From NCBI GenBank assembly GCA_903887415.1, contig CAISPO010000021.1:22649-86648 (forward strand): DNA of 64,000 nucleotides, read 5' to 3'. Of the stretch, positions 42,033 through 50,711 are shown in pieces; positions within the stretch are counted from its first letter, which is position 1; each line of letters opens with the position of its first letter. Made by a program: the position numbers and the translations under genes. Under the pieces are notes generated by a model. It was not told the origin of the DNA. It made no database searches and saw nothing but the letters and a program-made list of their open reading frames with translations. Origin of the DNA: an uncultured Bacteroidota bacterium (GTDB lineage Bacteria > Bacteroidota > Bacteroidia > Chitinophagales > Chitinophagaceae).

Positions 42033-43328
42033 TCAACGCAATGTGGCCAGGAATTCACCCGCTACTTCCACAGTGTAGTCGATATCTTTTTTAGATAATG
42101 CTGTGCTTATAAACCAGGTCTCAAATGCAGACGGGGGCAGATATACACCGTTCTCGAGCATGGCATGGAAAAGATTATTGAACAAAGTATTATTGGCAGC
42201 CGCAGCCGATGCAAAGTTATTTACTGGCTTTTCCGAAAAGTGTAAGCTCATCATAGAACCAAAACGATTAATGACATGAGGCACACCACAATCGCTTAAT
42301 GCACCGGAGAGGCCCGTATGCAGATATTCCGTCTTTTCATCCAGTTCTTTGTAAATGCCCGGGTTGTCTTTTAAGGTCTTGAGCATGGTGTATCCTGCAA
42401 TCATAGCTATCGGATTACCACTTAGCGTGCCGGCCTGGTAAACGTTGCCCAGCGGCGCTATATGCCTCATGATCTCAGCCTTGCCGCCAAACGCTCCCAC
42501 AGGCATCCCTCCCCCTATTACTTTACCATAAGTGACAAGATCGGCATTGATACCTAGCCGTTCCTGCGCCCCACCGGCAGCAAGCCGGAAACCTGTCATT
42601 ACTTCATCGAATATGAATACAATACCTTCCTTATCACATATAGCCCGCAAACCTTCCAGGAAGCCTGGTTCAGGAATAATGCAACCCATATTGCCAGCTA
42701 CCGGCTCAATGATGATCGCGGCTACCTCCCCTTTATGCTCATCAACCAATTGCTGCACCGCTGCAAGGTCATTATACGGCGCGGTAAGCGTATCCATAGA
42801 AACACCAGCAGTAATACCCGGCACAGTTTGAATATTGAAGGTAGCTACCCCGCTCCCGGCTTTCACCAGGAAAGCATCTGCATGGCCATGATAACACCCT
42901 TCAAACTTGATAAATTTATTGCGCCCCGTATATCCTCTCGCCAATCTAAGCGCGCTCATGCAGGCTTCCGTGCCACTGCTCACCATGCGCACCATATCCA
43001 CATTTGGCGCCATACTCACAATAAGTTCCGCCATTTCTATCTCCAGTTCTGTAGGCGCACCAAACGAAGTAGAGTAAAGAGCCTTGTCCTGTATTGCTTT
43101 CACCACTGGCTCATAAGCATGCCCCAGCATCATAGGGCCCCATGAATTGATGTAGTCTATATACCTTTTGCCATCGGCATCATACATATAAGCGCCCTTA
43201 GCCCGCTCCATAAAAATGGGCGTACCGCCTACGCTTTTGAATGCCCGCACCGGTGAGTTCACACCGCCGGGAATCGTCTTCTTTGCACGTTCGAATAGTT
43301 CTTCGCTTCTGGTATTATATTGTGCCAT
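42033..43328 (-). CDS. hemL: Glutamate-1-semialdehyde 2,1-aminomutase
   Basis: A 431-residue PLP enzyme that converts glutamate-1-semialdehyde to 5-aminolevulinate, the second C5-pathway step to heme. Motifs are '[21 protein letters not shown]', '[22 protein letters not shown]', '[19 protein letters not shown]', '[11 protein letters not shown]' and the Schiff-base Lys in '[18 protein letters not shown]'. An in-frame ATG 23 codons upstream is ignored since the family begins near '[12 protein letters not shown]'. It lies at the far end of the heme gene row, separated from hemB by a Uma2-type gene. Confidence 0.96.
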   Translation of the reverse strand: MAQYNTRSEELFERAKKTIPGGVNSPVRAFKSVGGTPIFMERAKGAYMYDADGKRYIDYINSWGPMMLGHAYEPVVKAIQDKALYSTSFGAPTELEIEMAELIVSMAPNVDMVRMVSSGTEACMSALRLARGYTGRNKFIKFEGCYHGHADAFLVKAGSGVATFNIQTVPGITAGVSMDTLTAPYNDLAAVQQLVDEHKGEVAAIIIEPVAGNMGCIIPEPGFLEGLRAICDKEGIVFIFDEVMTGFRLAAGGAQERLGINADLVTYGKVIGGGMPVGAFGGKAEIMRHIAPLGNVYQAGTLSGNPIAMIAGYTMLKTLKDNPGIYKELDEKTEYLHTGLSGALSDCGVPHVINRFGSMMSLHFSEKPVNNFASAAAANNTLFNNLFHAMLENGVYLPPSAFETWFISTALSKKDIDYTVEVAGEFLATLR

Positions 43329-43386
43329 AAATATTGTACACCTACATGAGGTGTGTTTAAATATATTAATAAAGGAAAAGCCGGTA

Positions 43387-43965
43387 CTATTTTGCAAAAG
43401 ATACTTTGCGGTACACGTCGTTAAGCGGCAATTGCAACCCTATAGTATCAATACCAAGAGACGAATTCATGTCTTCGATATTAAGGGCATCCACCCATGA
43501 CCCATCCGTGTCTCTTCTATAAATCTGAACAAAACATTTTGTTGAGTCAACCAAAATATATTCCTTCAGGGATGGTATCTGTTTGTAATAGTGAAGCTTA
43601 AAAGCCATGTCGAAACCCTTTGTAGAAGGGCTCATTACTTCTATGATAACTGAAGGATTGATAACAGTGTCAAAACTGTTTTCCTGCGTTTCAACATCAT
43701 CGCATATTATGCTTAAATCAGGATACATGTAGGAATCAGATCCCGGCGTAGTGATTCTTAGATCAGCCACAAAAATGTCACACTTTTTTCCTTTTAAAAA
43801 AGAGCCGATATTGCTGATTAGACTTGAGACTACATAATTATGATTTAAGCCGGCTCCCGCCATTGCATACATACGCCCATCGAAATATTCATGCTTTTTA
43901 TCAGCCCTAATTTCTATATTAAGGTATTCATTCGGAGTAATATAGTCGAATGCAGGATATGCCAT
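43387..43965 (-). CDS. Uma2 family (DUF820) putative restriction-endonuclease-like protein
   Basis: A 192-residue PD-(D/E)xK-fold protein of the Uma2 family: '[26 protein letters not shown]' at the N-terminus, '[23 protein letters not shown]' (with the catalytic-type PDxxxx) and '[38 protein letters not shown]' in outline, giving the EVLSPST-type block and the [11 protein letters not shown] helix. These proteins are abundant in cyanobacteria and present in Bacteroidota, with unclear roles. It is wedged between hemB and hemL. A perfect TAnnTTTG box (minus strand, 43982-43989) suggests it has its own promoter. Confidence 0.85.
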   Translation of the reverse strand: MAYPAFDYITPNEYLNIEIRADKKHEYFDGRMYAMAGAGLNHNYVVSSLISNIGSFLKGKKCDIFVADLRITTPGSDSYMYPDLSIICDDVETQENSFDTVINPSVIIEVMSPSTKGFDMAFKLHYYKQIPSLKEYILVDSTKCFVQIYRRDTDGSWVDALNIEDMNSSLGIDTIGLQLPLNDVYRKVSFAK

Positions 43966-43994
43966 AATACCAATTTGATCACAAAATTAAACAA

Positions 43995-44972
43995 TTATCC
44001 ATTAATCAGTTTCACCGCATCCTTAGCAAAGTAAGTAGCAATAAGGTCTGCCCCTGCTCGCTTAATACTTGTTAGCGACTCCATAATAGCTTTATTTTCA
44101 TCGAGCCAGCCCATTTTTGCCGCCGCCTTTATCATAGCATATTCACCACTTACATGATAGGCGCTAACCGGCACATCCACATTATCCCTTACCTCTCTTA
44201 TTATGTCCAGGTAAGCCATGGCAGGTTTTACCATTACTACATCAGCACCTTCCTCCACATCCATTAATACTTCTTTCAGCGCTTCGCGGCGATTAGCATA
44301 ATCCATCTGGTAGGTTTTCTTGTCACCAAAGCCCGGCGCACTGTCCAGCGCATCCCGGAACGGCCCGTAAAAGCACGAGGCGTACTTGGCACTATAAGCC
44401 ATGATACCCGTTTTGGTAAATCCACCTTGTTCCAGGGCTTCACGTATGGCCAGTATGCGGCCATCCATCATATCGCTGGGGGCTACTATATCGGCGCCAG
44501 CTTGTGCATGGCTTACACTCATTTTGGCTAGCACTTCAACGGTTGGGTCGTTCACTATCTCGTTGCCCTCCACTATGCCATCATGCCCATAAGTAGAAAA
44601 CGGATCTAGTGCCACATCCGTCATCACCACCATTTCCGGGCAGGCATCTTTTATTGCTTTTATACTGCGCTGCATCAGCCCATCGGGGTTTAGCGCTTCT
44701 GTGCCTTTATTATCTTTAAGTTCGTCTTTGCACTTGATAAACAGCAGTACACTTTTTATACCAAGCCCCCACAGTTCCTTCACCTCCTGCACCGTAAAAT
44801 CAACACTCCGGCGATAATAGCCAGTCATTGATGGTATCTCTTCTTTTATACCATACCCTTCGGTAATAAACAACGGAGCAATAAAATCACTTGGTTTCAA
44901 TATAGTCTCCGCCACCATTGCGCGAATAGCTGGCGACTGGCGGAGAATGCGGTTTCTTCTAATTAAATGCAT
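43995..44972 (-). CDS. hemB: Delta-aminolevulinic acid dehydratase (porphobilinogen synthase)
   Basis: A 325-residue enzyme that condenses two 5-aminolevulinates to porphobilinogen. It shows 'RRNRILRQSPAIRAMVAET', 'TDVALDPFSTYGHDGIV', 'VAPSDMMDGRI', the first Schiff-base Lys in 'IMAYSAKYASCFYGPFRDA' and the second in 'VMVKPAMAYLDII'. Lack of a Cys-rich zinc loop at 'DVALDPFSTYGHDG' places it in the Mg-type group. It is on the same strand as hemA-hemF, but a VapBC-like pair separates it from hemF. Confidence 0.96.
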   Translation of the reverse strand: MHLIRRNRILRQSPAIRAMVAETILKPSDFIAPLFITEGYGIKEEIPSMTGYYRRSVDFTVQEVKELWGLGIKSVLLFIKCKDELKDNKGTEALNPDGLMQRSIKAIKDACPEMVVMTDVALDPFSTYGHDGIVEGNEIVNDPTVEVLAKMSVSHAQAGADIVAPSDMMDGRILAIREALEQGGFTKTGIMAYSAKYASCFYGPFRDALDSAPGFGDKKTYQMDYANRREALKEVLMDVEEGADVVMVKPAMAYLDIIREVRDNVDVPVSAYHVSGEYAMIKAAAKMGWLDENKAIMESLTSIKRAGADLIATYFAKDAVKLING

Positions 44973-45032
44973 TTTCTTGATTTTTTCGAATGAAAATTAG
45001 GAGCGAAAAAACTACCAGATCGTAGTAATTCC

Positions 45033-45395
45033 TTAATCAGGGAATTGGTTATCTCTTGAAATTACAGAGAGTTGGTTAGTCATGCTTTGCGCTATTATCA
45101 GCCTGTCAAACGGATCTTTGTGATGAAATGGCAGCGTAGATAACTTCAAAGTGTCGGCAAATGTTATCGGCAATATCTGGAATCCGTTATTGGCTATCTG
45201 TTCGGGTACAGCGTCAAACGGTGTTTTCAGCTTAAGTTTTCCAATGCTTAATTTAATTGCGATTTCCCACAGACTTGCAATACTGATAAAATTATTTGCG
45301 TCTTTATGTTCAATTGTTGTTCGCGCCCGGACTGACAATTCCTCCTCACCATTAATAAACCAGATAAATGTATGAGTGTCCAGTAAATAGTTCAT
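45033..45395 (-). CDS. PIN domain toxin (VapC-type)
   Basis: A 120-residue PIN domain ribonuclease with the acidic quartet in place: 'YLLDTHTFIWF' (Asp6), 'IASLWEIAIKL' (Glu about 43) and 'HHKDPFDRLIIAQ' (Asp about 93 and 96). This subgroup, with 'SIGKLKL' and 'LPFHHKDPFDRL', is the type II toxin family commonly paired with DUF2281 antitoxins. The start codon abuts the antitoxin's stop codon (TAA ATG). It lies inside the heme gene row. Confidence 0.9.
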   Translation of the reverse strand: MNYLLDTHTFIWFINGEEELSVRARTTIEHKDANNFISIASLWEIAIKLSIGKLKLKTPFDAVPEQIANNGFQILPITFADTLKLSTLPFHHKDPFDRLIIAQSMTNQLSVISRDNQFPD

Positions 45396-45608
45396 TTACA
45401 TGTATTCTTTGAAGTCTTCCAATGGCTCGTCGAAGTCGGGGCCGATGATAAACATACCTTTGCCGCTCCCAAATTTCGCACGAGGCTTTTCTTCATTCTT
45501 TTTGTCCTTTTTAGCTTTACTTACAAGGAAATCTATGAAATCAGCGACCTCTGCTTTCATCTGGTCCGGCAAAGACGACAGTTTGTTATACAACAATAGG
45601 TTTTCCAT
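45396..45608 (-). CDS. DUF2281-type antitoxin
   Basis: A 70-residue protein beginning 'MENLLLYNKLSSLPDQMKAEVADFIDFL', the DUF2281 pattern (LP..l..EvldFi.fL), followed by a Lys-rich linker and 'FGSGKGMFIIGPDFDEPLEDFKEYM', the C-terminal toxin-wrapping tail of VapB-like antitoxins. It is directly upstream of the PIN toxin with no spacer, as in a type II toxin-antitoxin operon. Confidence 0.88.
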   Translation of the reverse strand: MENLLLYNKLSSLPDQMKAEVADFIDFLVSKAKKDKKNEEKPRAKFGSGKGMFIIGPDFDEPLEDFKEYM

Positions 45609-45657
45609 TTGCGGTTATTTTGGCGTCTAAATTTAAGAAAAAAAACGCCCATCTTAC

Positions 45658-46566
45658 TCATACCCACTCCCTCGGCTTATAATACTTCTCCATCCTTTCC
45701 TCCACACTACCCTCTTTTGGGTGGTAATTATATTCCCACCTCACCCTCGGTGGCAGGCTCATTAATATACTTTCTGTCCGCCCGTTTGTCTTCAATCCAA
45801 ATAATGTACCCCTATCATGTATCAGGTTAAACTCAACATACCTGCCTCTCCTTATCTCCTGCCATTCCACTTCCCGCTCACCGTATCGCGTATCCTTTCT
45901 TTTCGCAACGATCGGCAAGTATGCATCTAAAAACGCATTGCCATTCGCCTGTTGAAAATTAAAATGCCGCAATTCATCTGCAGTATCCTGCGGACGCAGA
46001 TAGTCATAGAATACGCCGCCAATGCCGCGCATCTCATTGTCTCTGTGCTTGTTCACAAAATACTCATCACAATGCTTTTTACACTCATCATAGATATGTT
46101 CACCAAAGGGCAGCATAGCGTTCTTCAACGTAGCGTGAAAATGCCGGGCATCCTCTTCAAAAACATAATAAGGTGTCAGGTCAGCGCCTCCGCCAAACCA
46201 GCTATCCAGCCGCTTGCCTTCTTTATCATACAATTCAAAATACCGCCAGTTAGCATGCACCGTGGGTACATAGGGATTGAGCGGATGGATCACCAGCGAC
46301 AGTCCGGCGGCCAAAAAATCACTCTCTGGCACATTGAATGCAATCTGCATCGCAGACGGTAAACTTCCGTAAACTACCGATGTGTTCACCCCACCCTTTT
46401 CAAATACATTGCCATTAGCAATTACCCGAGTCTTGCCGCCACCGCCTTCCGGCCGCTCCCATATTTCTTCTATGAAAACAGCCTTGCCATCTTCTGCCTC
46501 CAGGCCCGCGCAGATAGCATCTTGCAAGCCATGTATATACTTTACAAATTGATCTTTTATCTCCAT
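45658..46566 (-). CDS. hemF: Oxygen-dependent coproporphyrinogen-III oxidase
   Basis: A 302-residue enzyme that decarboxylates coproporphyrinogen III to protoporphyrinogen IX using oxygen. The hallmarks are 'GLSLVIHPLNPYVPTVHANWRYFEL', 'WFGGGADLTPYYVFEEDARHFH', 'HRDNEMRGIGGVFYDYL' and 'GRYVEFNLIHDRGTLFGL', and length is normal. An in-frame ATG ten codons upstream would add '[10 protein letters not shown]', which is the translation of an AATTCC repeat, so the ATG at 46566 is preferred. It follows hemE by 19 bases. Confidence 0.95.
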   Translation of the reverse strand: MEIKDQFVKYIHGLQDAICAGLEAEDGKAVFIEEIWERPEGGGGKTRVIANGNVFEKGGVNTSVVYGSLPSAMQIAFNVPESDFLAAGLSLVIHPLNPYVPTVHANWRYFELYDKEGKRLDSWFGGGADLTPYYVFEEDARHFHATLKNAMLPFGEHIYDECKKHCDEYFVNKHRDNEMRGIGGVFYDYLRPQDTADELRHFNFQQANGNAFLDAYLPIVAKRKDTRYGEREVEWQEIRRGRYVEFNLIHDRGTLFGLKTNGRTESILMSLPPRVRWEYNYHPKEGSVEERMEKYYKPREWV

Positions 46567-46586
46567 AAACTTGGAATTTGGAATTT
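46567..46586. repeat. Short AATTCC-type repeat between hemE and hemF
   Basis: AACTTGGAATTTGGAATTTT (complement AAAATTCCAAATTCCAAGTT) fills the 19-base hemE-hemF spacer. Confidence 0.5.
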
Positions 46587-47629
46587 TATTTTTCACTTTT
46601 CCCCTGATACTCTTTCACCGCGTCCACAAACGCTCTGGCGTGGTCCACCGGCACATTGGGCAATATCCCATGGCCAAGATTAGCAATGTAACGTTGTGTG
46701 CCGAATCCATCGATCATTTCCGTTACTTCTTTCTTTATCTGGGGAATAGGCGCCAGCAATTTTGATGGGTCAAAATTCCCCTGTAAGGTGATAGCATTGC
46801 CAGTCATTTGTCTCGCCAAAGCAGGGGTAACACTCCAGTCAAGCCCCAGCCCGGCTGCACTGCTCTGGCTCAGGTCACCGAGCGAATACCAGCTCCCTTT
46901 AGGAAACAATATCACAGGCGCGTCCTGGCTTGCCGCATCAGCTATCTGCACCAAATATGGCTGTGCAAATATTTTAAAATCCACCGGGCTCAGCATCCCG
47001 CTCCAACTATCAAATACTTGTACCAGGTCCGCTCCCGCTTTCACTTGTGCCTTTAGGTAGTTTATAGTAATGTCGGTTATCTTTTGCAGCAGCATATGCG
47101 CGAGTTCTGGCTGGGTAAAGCAGAATTGTTTTGCCTTATCAAATGTCTTGCTGCCCTTCCCTTCTATCATGTAGCAAAGCAGCGTCCATGGCGCACCTGC
47201 AAAGCCAATAAGCGGCACCCGGCCATTGAGCTCGTTTTTAGTCATCGTTAACGCCTGCATCACATAGCTCAATCGTTCTTCAACACCCGTTGTAATAAGC
47301 GCATCCACATCGGCCCTGGTAGCAACAACTTTAGGCAGCATTGGGCCCTTACCTTCCTCCAGCAACACGGTAAGCCCCATAGCCTGTGGTATTACCAGTA
47401 TATCAGAGAAAATAATAGCTGCATCAACACCTACCTGGTCCACTGGTTGCAACGTGATCTCGCAAGCAAGTTCCGGCGTCTCCACACGGGTAAAGAAATC
47501 GTATTTTTCGCGGAGCTTTATATAATCCGGCAAATACCTGCCCGCCTGGCGCATCATCCAAACAGGTGGCCTGGGTACTTGCTCACCTCGCAATGCTTTC
47601 AATAACAGATCATTTTTCAATTCGCTCAT
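46586..47629 (-). CDS. hemE: Uroporphyrinogen decarboxylase
   Basis: A 347-residue enzyme converting uroporphyrinogen III to coproporphyrinogen III. It has the N-terminal signature '[20 protein letters not shown]', then '[17 protein letters not shown]', '[24 protein letters not shown]', '[14 protein letters not shown]' and '[19 protein letters not shown]'. It is 6 bases downstream of hemD in the operon. Confidence 0.97.
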   Translation of the reverse strand: MSELKNDLLLKALRGEQVPRPPVWMMRQAGRYLPDYIKLREKYDFFTRVETPELACEITLQPVDQVGVDAAIIFSDILVIPQAMGLTVLLEEGKGPMLPKVVATRADVDALITTGVEERLSYVMQALTMTKNELNGRVPLIGFAGAPWTLLCYMIEGKGSKTFDKAKQFCFTQPELAHMLLQKITDITINYLKAQVKAGADLVQVFDSWSGMLSPVDFKIFAQPYLVQIADAASQDAPVILFPKGSWYSLGDLSQSSAAGLGLDWSVTPALARQMTGNAITLQGNFDPSKLLAPIPQIKKEVTEMIDGFGTQRYIANLGHGILPNVPVDHARAFVDAVKEYQGKSEK

Positions 47630-47635
47630 TAGCTA

Positions 47636-48334
47636 TTATTTATCAAAATACTTTATCGCATAATCCACCACGCTGTCTTTGCTGGCTGTTTGGCTGAATA
47701 TTACCTTGTTATCCGTATGCCGTTTTATAGCATTAGCGGTCGTATTGCCTATTGCAAACAAAACAGTGTTTCCCTTTATCTTATTCACACTGAAGAAACT
47801 GTCCACCCCACTTGGGCTAAAGAATAATATCCCGTCATACTCTTTTTCTACAGCAGTGGGTATTTGCGTGGTCTCGTAAACTATCATTTCAAATACTTCA
47901 ACGTCATTTTCGCGAAGCGTGTCGGGTAACGTATCCAGCCGCTGATTGCCACAAAAGAAAACCACCTCTTCTTCCCCATCTTCAATAATTTGCTTCGCCA
48001 GCTCCACAGCATTGCTCGCAACGCCTATTATCTCCGCCGCCCTGAATTGCCCTTTTACTGCCTCCATTGTTGCATTTCCAATGCAGTATATATCCCATTT
48101 AGGGTCAGCAGACATTATTATATCCGATACCGCCTTCACTGCATTTACACTGGTGAACACCGCGGTTATGGACAGGTAGCATAGATCCACGACCCGTTCA
48201 GCCAGCTCTTCGCTTTCGATAGCGCTTACTTTAATAAACGATTTTACATCAAGTTGCACACCCAACCCCTCGGCCTTGGTTACAAATTGCGGATCGAGTA
48301 ATACAGTGCTGAGTATTTGCGTGTTATTGGTCAT
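47636..48334 (-). CDS. hemD: Uroporphyrinogen-III synthase
   Basis: A 232-residue protein identified from the weakly conserved HemD fold and from context. 'ITAVFTSVNAVKAVSDII' matches the 'vvfTSvnav' strand-helix, 'DGILFFSPSGVDSFFSVN' is the C-domain counterpart, and 'TVLFAIGNTTANAIKRH' the IGxxTAxal block. It closes hydroxymethylbilane to uroporphyrinogen III. It starts 11 bases inside the end of hemC and ends 6 bases before hemE. Confidence 0.9.
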   Translation of the reverse strand: MTNNTQILSTVLLDPQFVTKAEGLGVQLDVKSFIKVSAIESEELAERVVDLCYLSITAVFTSVNAVKAVSDIIMSADPKWDIYCIGNATMEAVKGQFRAAEIIGVASNAVELAKQIIEDGEEEVVFFCGNQRLDTLPDTLRENDVEVFEMIVYETTQIPTAVEKEYDGILFFSPSGVDSFFSVNKIKGNTVLFAIGNTTANAIKRHTDNKVIFSQTASKDSVVDYAIKYFDK

Positions 48335-49238
48335 TCCTGATTCCCTCTAGTATTTGTTGTCCTCCATCTTGCTGCAACTCTTCGGCGGCCAAGCGCCCCA
48401 GGTCCGTTGCGCCATCAAGGGCTATCTTTTTTCTGATCTCTTTTTTATGCCTGCCATCCTTGCTGAGTATATTCCCCTCAAACACCACCAGCCCATCTTC
48501 CACCTTTGCCAATGCACTGATTGGTGTAGAGCACCCGCCCAGCAGCGCCCTCAGGAAGTCACGCTCTATTGCAGTGCATAATGCAGTCTCCACATTATGA
48601 AAATTCCCACATGCTTCAATTGCAATATTGTCTCCTTCCCTGCATACAACAGTGATTGCCCCCTGTGCGGGCGCAGGCAGCATCCAGTCCAGTTCCACTG
48701 CATTGTCCGGGCGTAGCCCTATACGTTCTAACCCTGCTGCTGCAAATATCGCCCCATCCCAGTTACTCTCTTCCACTTTCCGCAACCTAGTATTTACGTT
48801 ACCGCGCAGATTTTCAATTCTATCATTTGGATACCTGTTCAGCCACTGCGCTTTTCTCCTTATGCTGCTGGTAGCAATCGCTCCTGCCCGATTGTCATCA
48901 GAAAAAAGTTCGCCCGGTCTTGGAACTAATAGATCCTTGTAAGATGCACGCGGCAATACCGCCGCCTGCACAATCCTTTTCGCCATTTGTGTGGGCACAT
49001 CCTTCATGGAATGCACCGCAATGTCAACATCTCCATTAAGAAGGGCAATATCCAATGCCCTTGTAAAAATCCCCTGCACCCCTATTTCATACAGCGGTGT
49101 TTGCAGGTCAGTATCTCCTTCGCTTTTTATGTAAACCAGCTCCGAATCATACCCATGCTGCAGCAGCAGGTCCTTTACCAGCGTAGCCTGCCATACAGCG
49201 AGCTGGCTCTCGCGCGTCCCTATCCGGATCTTTTCCAT
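48324..49238 (-). CDS. hemC: Porphobilinogen deaminase (hydroxymethylbilane synthase)
   Basis: A 304-residue enzyme that links four porphobilinogens into hydroxymethylbilane. It carries 'IRIGTRESQLAVWQATLV', 'DIAVHSMKDVPTQM', 'ATSSIRRKAQWLNRYPN', 'NLRGNVNTRLRKVEE' and the dipyrromethane-attachment Cys in 'RALLGGCSTPISALA'. An ATG three codons earlier overlaps the end of hemA, and either is possible. It is tightly packed with hemA and hemD. Confidence 0.96.
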   Translation of the reverse strand: MEKIRIGTRESQLAVWQATLVKDLLLQHGYDSELVYIKSEGDTDLQTPLYEIGVQGIFTRALDIALLNGDVDIAVHSMKDVPTQMAKRIVQAAVLPRASYKDLLVPRPGELFSDDNRAGAIATSSIRRKAQWLNRYPNDRIENLRGNVNTRLRKVEESNWDGAIFAAAGLERIGLRPDNAVELDWMLPAPAQGAITVVCREGDNIAIEACGNFHNVETALCTAIERDFLRALLGGCSTPISALAKVEDGLVVFEGNILSKDGRHKKEIRKKIALDGATDLGRLAAEELQQDGGQQILEGIRNDQ

Positions 49239-49239
49239 A

Positions 49240-50556
49240 CTAGGCAATAAATTCGTTAATGGCTTCTATGTAATGGCAGCCCGGGGCATTTTCCTGGCGC
49301 ATTTTAATGGCAAGAGTATTGATCACCTTCTGTATTTTTTCATCCGGCTTTTCAGGATGGGCCGCGCGCCCTACCTGAATAACGCCCAGCAGAGCCGGAT
49401 CAATGTATATCGCCTTCAGTTTATTTTTTACTTCTTTCAGCACGGGCACATACTTGCGCATATCATACCACGCGATAAACTCTGCTATATGCTCTTCTAT
49501 GATCAAAACGGCTTTCGGCACTTCGGCTATCCGCTTCTGCAACGTCTCATCTTTTATTTTCGAGAGCGCATCCACATTTACATAAGTAATGCCCGGCAAT
49601 TGCTGTGCATCCTTGTCAACATTACAGGGCACCGACAGGTCTATCACCAGCTTATTGCCCCTGCCTTCAAGGTGCTCTTTGAATATAACCGGCTCTGCCG
49701 CGCTTGTTGACACGATGACAATATCAGCATCGCACAGCTCATTGTCCATTGCCCCTATCGGGGCATAGTTAAGCTGTAGCTCATTGGCCATCTCCGCAGC
49801 CGTCTCTTCTGTCCTGTTTATTAATGTAATATTGCGCGTTTCCAGGTAGTCCACGAGATTCCGGCAGGTTGTCCGCCCTATCTTTCCTGTCCCAAGCACC
49901 ACTATTTTACGCTCCTCAATTGTTTTTGCCCCAATGGCCATCGGGTCACTGCCCGGTGCTATCATATGCTTCGATGCCGGGCATCTCATATCCGGCGTTA
50001 CCAATGGGCCTTCAAAATATTCTCTTATATACTGGATTGCCGCAAATGAAGCAGAGACCGTGCCCCCACTCAGTGCTGTATGCGTCTTGATAGCTTTTGA
50101 CGCCTGTAATACCGAATTAATAAGTCGTTCAGTAAATGGCCCCACAAATCCAGCGGCCTTTGCGATCTTCACTGCATTCTTTATCTGCCCCAGTATTTCA
50201 TAGTCACCCAGTATCTGAGAATCCAGTCCGGATGCGACATTAAACAAATGCTCTATAGCAGCGGTATTGTTTTTTGAATAACAGATATTTTGCAATTCCT
50301 GCGCATCTCCTGTGCAAACACTTGCCAGCAAGTTCGCTAAAACACTCGCATTTTCAGAAAATCCATATATTTCGGTCCTGTTGCAAGTCGAGATAACAAA
50401 CACGTCCTTGAGTCCGTAAGCGGGCGCTGTTGCCAAAAGTTGTTTGTATTGGACATCATTTACTGCAAACAATCCTCTCACAGACGCATCGGTCTTTTTG
50501 TAGTTGATGCCAACCACCCAAAAATTATCAATCTTTTGCCTGTCTTTTGTGTGCAT
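49240..50556 (-). CDS. hemA: Glutamyl-tRNA reductase with an extra internal segment
   Basis: A 438-residue NADPH enzyme that reduces glutamyl-tRNA to glutamate-1-semialdehyde, the first step of C5-pathway heme synthesis. The catalytic Cys58 is in 'VFVISTCNRTEIYGF', 'GLDSQILGDYEILGQIK' is conserved, and the Rossmann motif is 'VLGTGKIGRTTCRNL'. Between 'YIREYFEG' and 'KIVVLGTGKIGR' there are about 28 residues (about 184-211, including 'TPDMRCPASKHMIAPGSDPM') that the family normally lacks; see findings. The ATG at 50556 is preferred over 50607 because a -7 box lies at 50581. Confidence 0.95.
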   Translation of the reverse strand: MHTKDRQKIDNFWVVGINYKKTDASVRGLFAVNDVQYKQLLATAPAYGLKDVFVISTCNRTEIYGFSENASVLANLLASVCTGDAQELQNICYSKNNTAAIEHLFNVASGLDSQILGDYEILGQIKNAVKIAKAAGFVGPFTERLINSVLQASKAIKTHTALSGGTVSASFAAIQYIREYFEGPLVTPDMRCPASKHMIAPGSDPMAIGAKTIEERKIVVLGTGKIGRTTCRNLVDYLETRNITLINRTEETAAEMANELQLNYAPIGAMDNELCDADIVIVSTSAAEPVIFKEHLEGRGNKLVIDLSVPCNVDKDAQQLPGITYVNVDALSKIKDETLQKRIAEVPKAVLIIEEHIAEFIAWYDMRKYVPVLKEVKNKLKAIYIDPALLGVIQVGRAAHPEKPDEKIQKVINTLAIKMRQENAPGCHYIEAINEFIA

Positions 50557-50580
50557 TATTATCTTTGAGAACCCAGGGCA

Positions 50581-50588
50581 CAAAGGTA
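50581..50588 (-). promoter_or_regulatory. Putative -7 promoter box of the hemA operon
   Basis: The minus strand reads TACCTTTG, a match to TAnnTTTG, 24 bases before the hemA ATG and inside the longer in-frame extension. Confidence 0.5.
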
Positions 50589-50711
50589 ATTGCGTGGTTG
50601 CCGACATTGAAATTTCTATGTCATACCTTGGTCATTTTAGAGGATGATTTTAATCAGGTTATATTTAAGTGAATCATTAAGTTGTTTTCTTTGCATCCCA
50701 ATCAATAGTCA

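Noticed and set aside
46567..46596. N-terminal extension of HemF ([10 protein letters not shown]).
   Set aside because: It is the translation of an AATTCC repeat and overlaps the end of hemE. The family starts at the later ATG.
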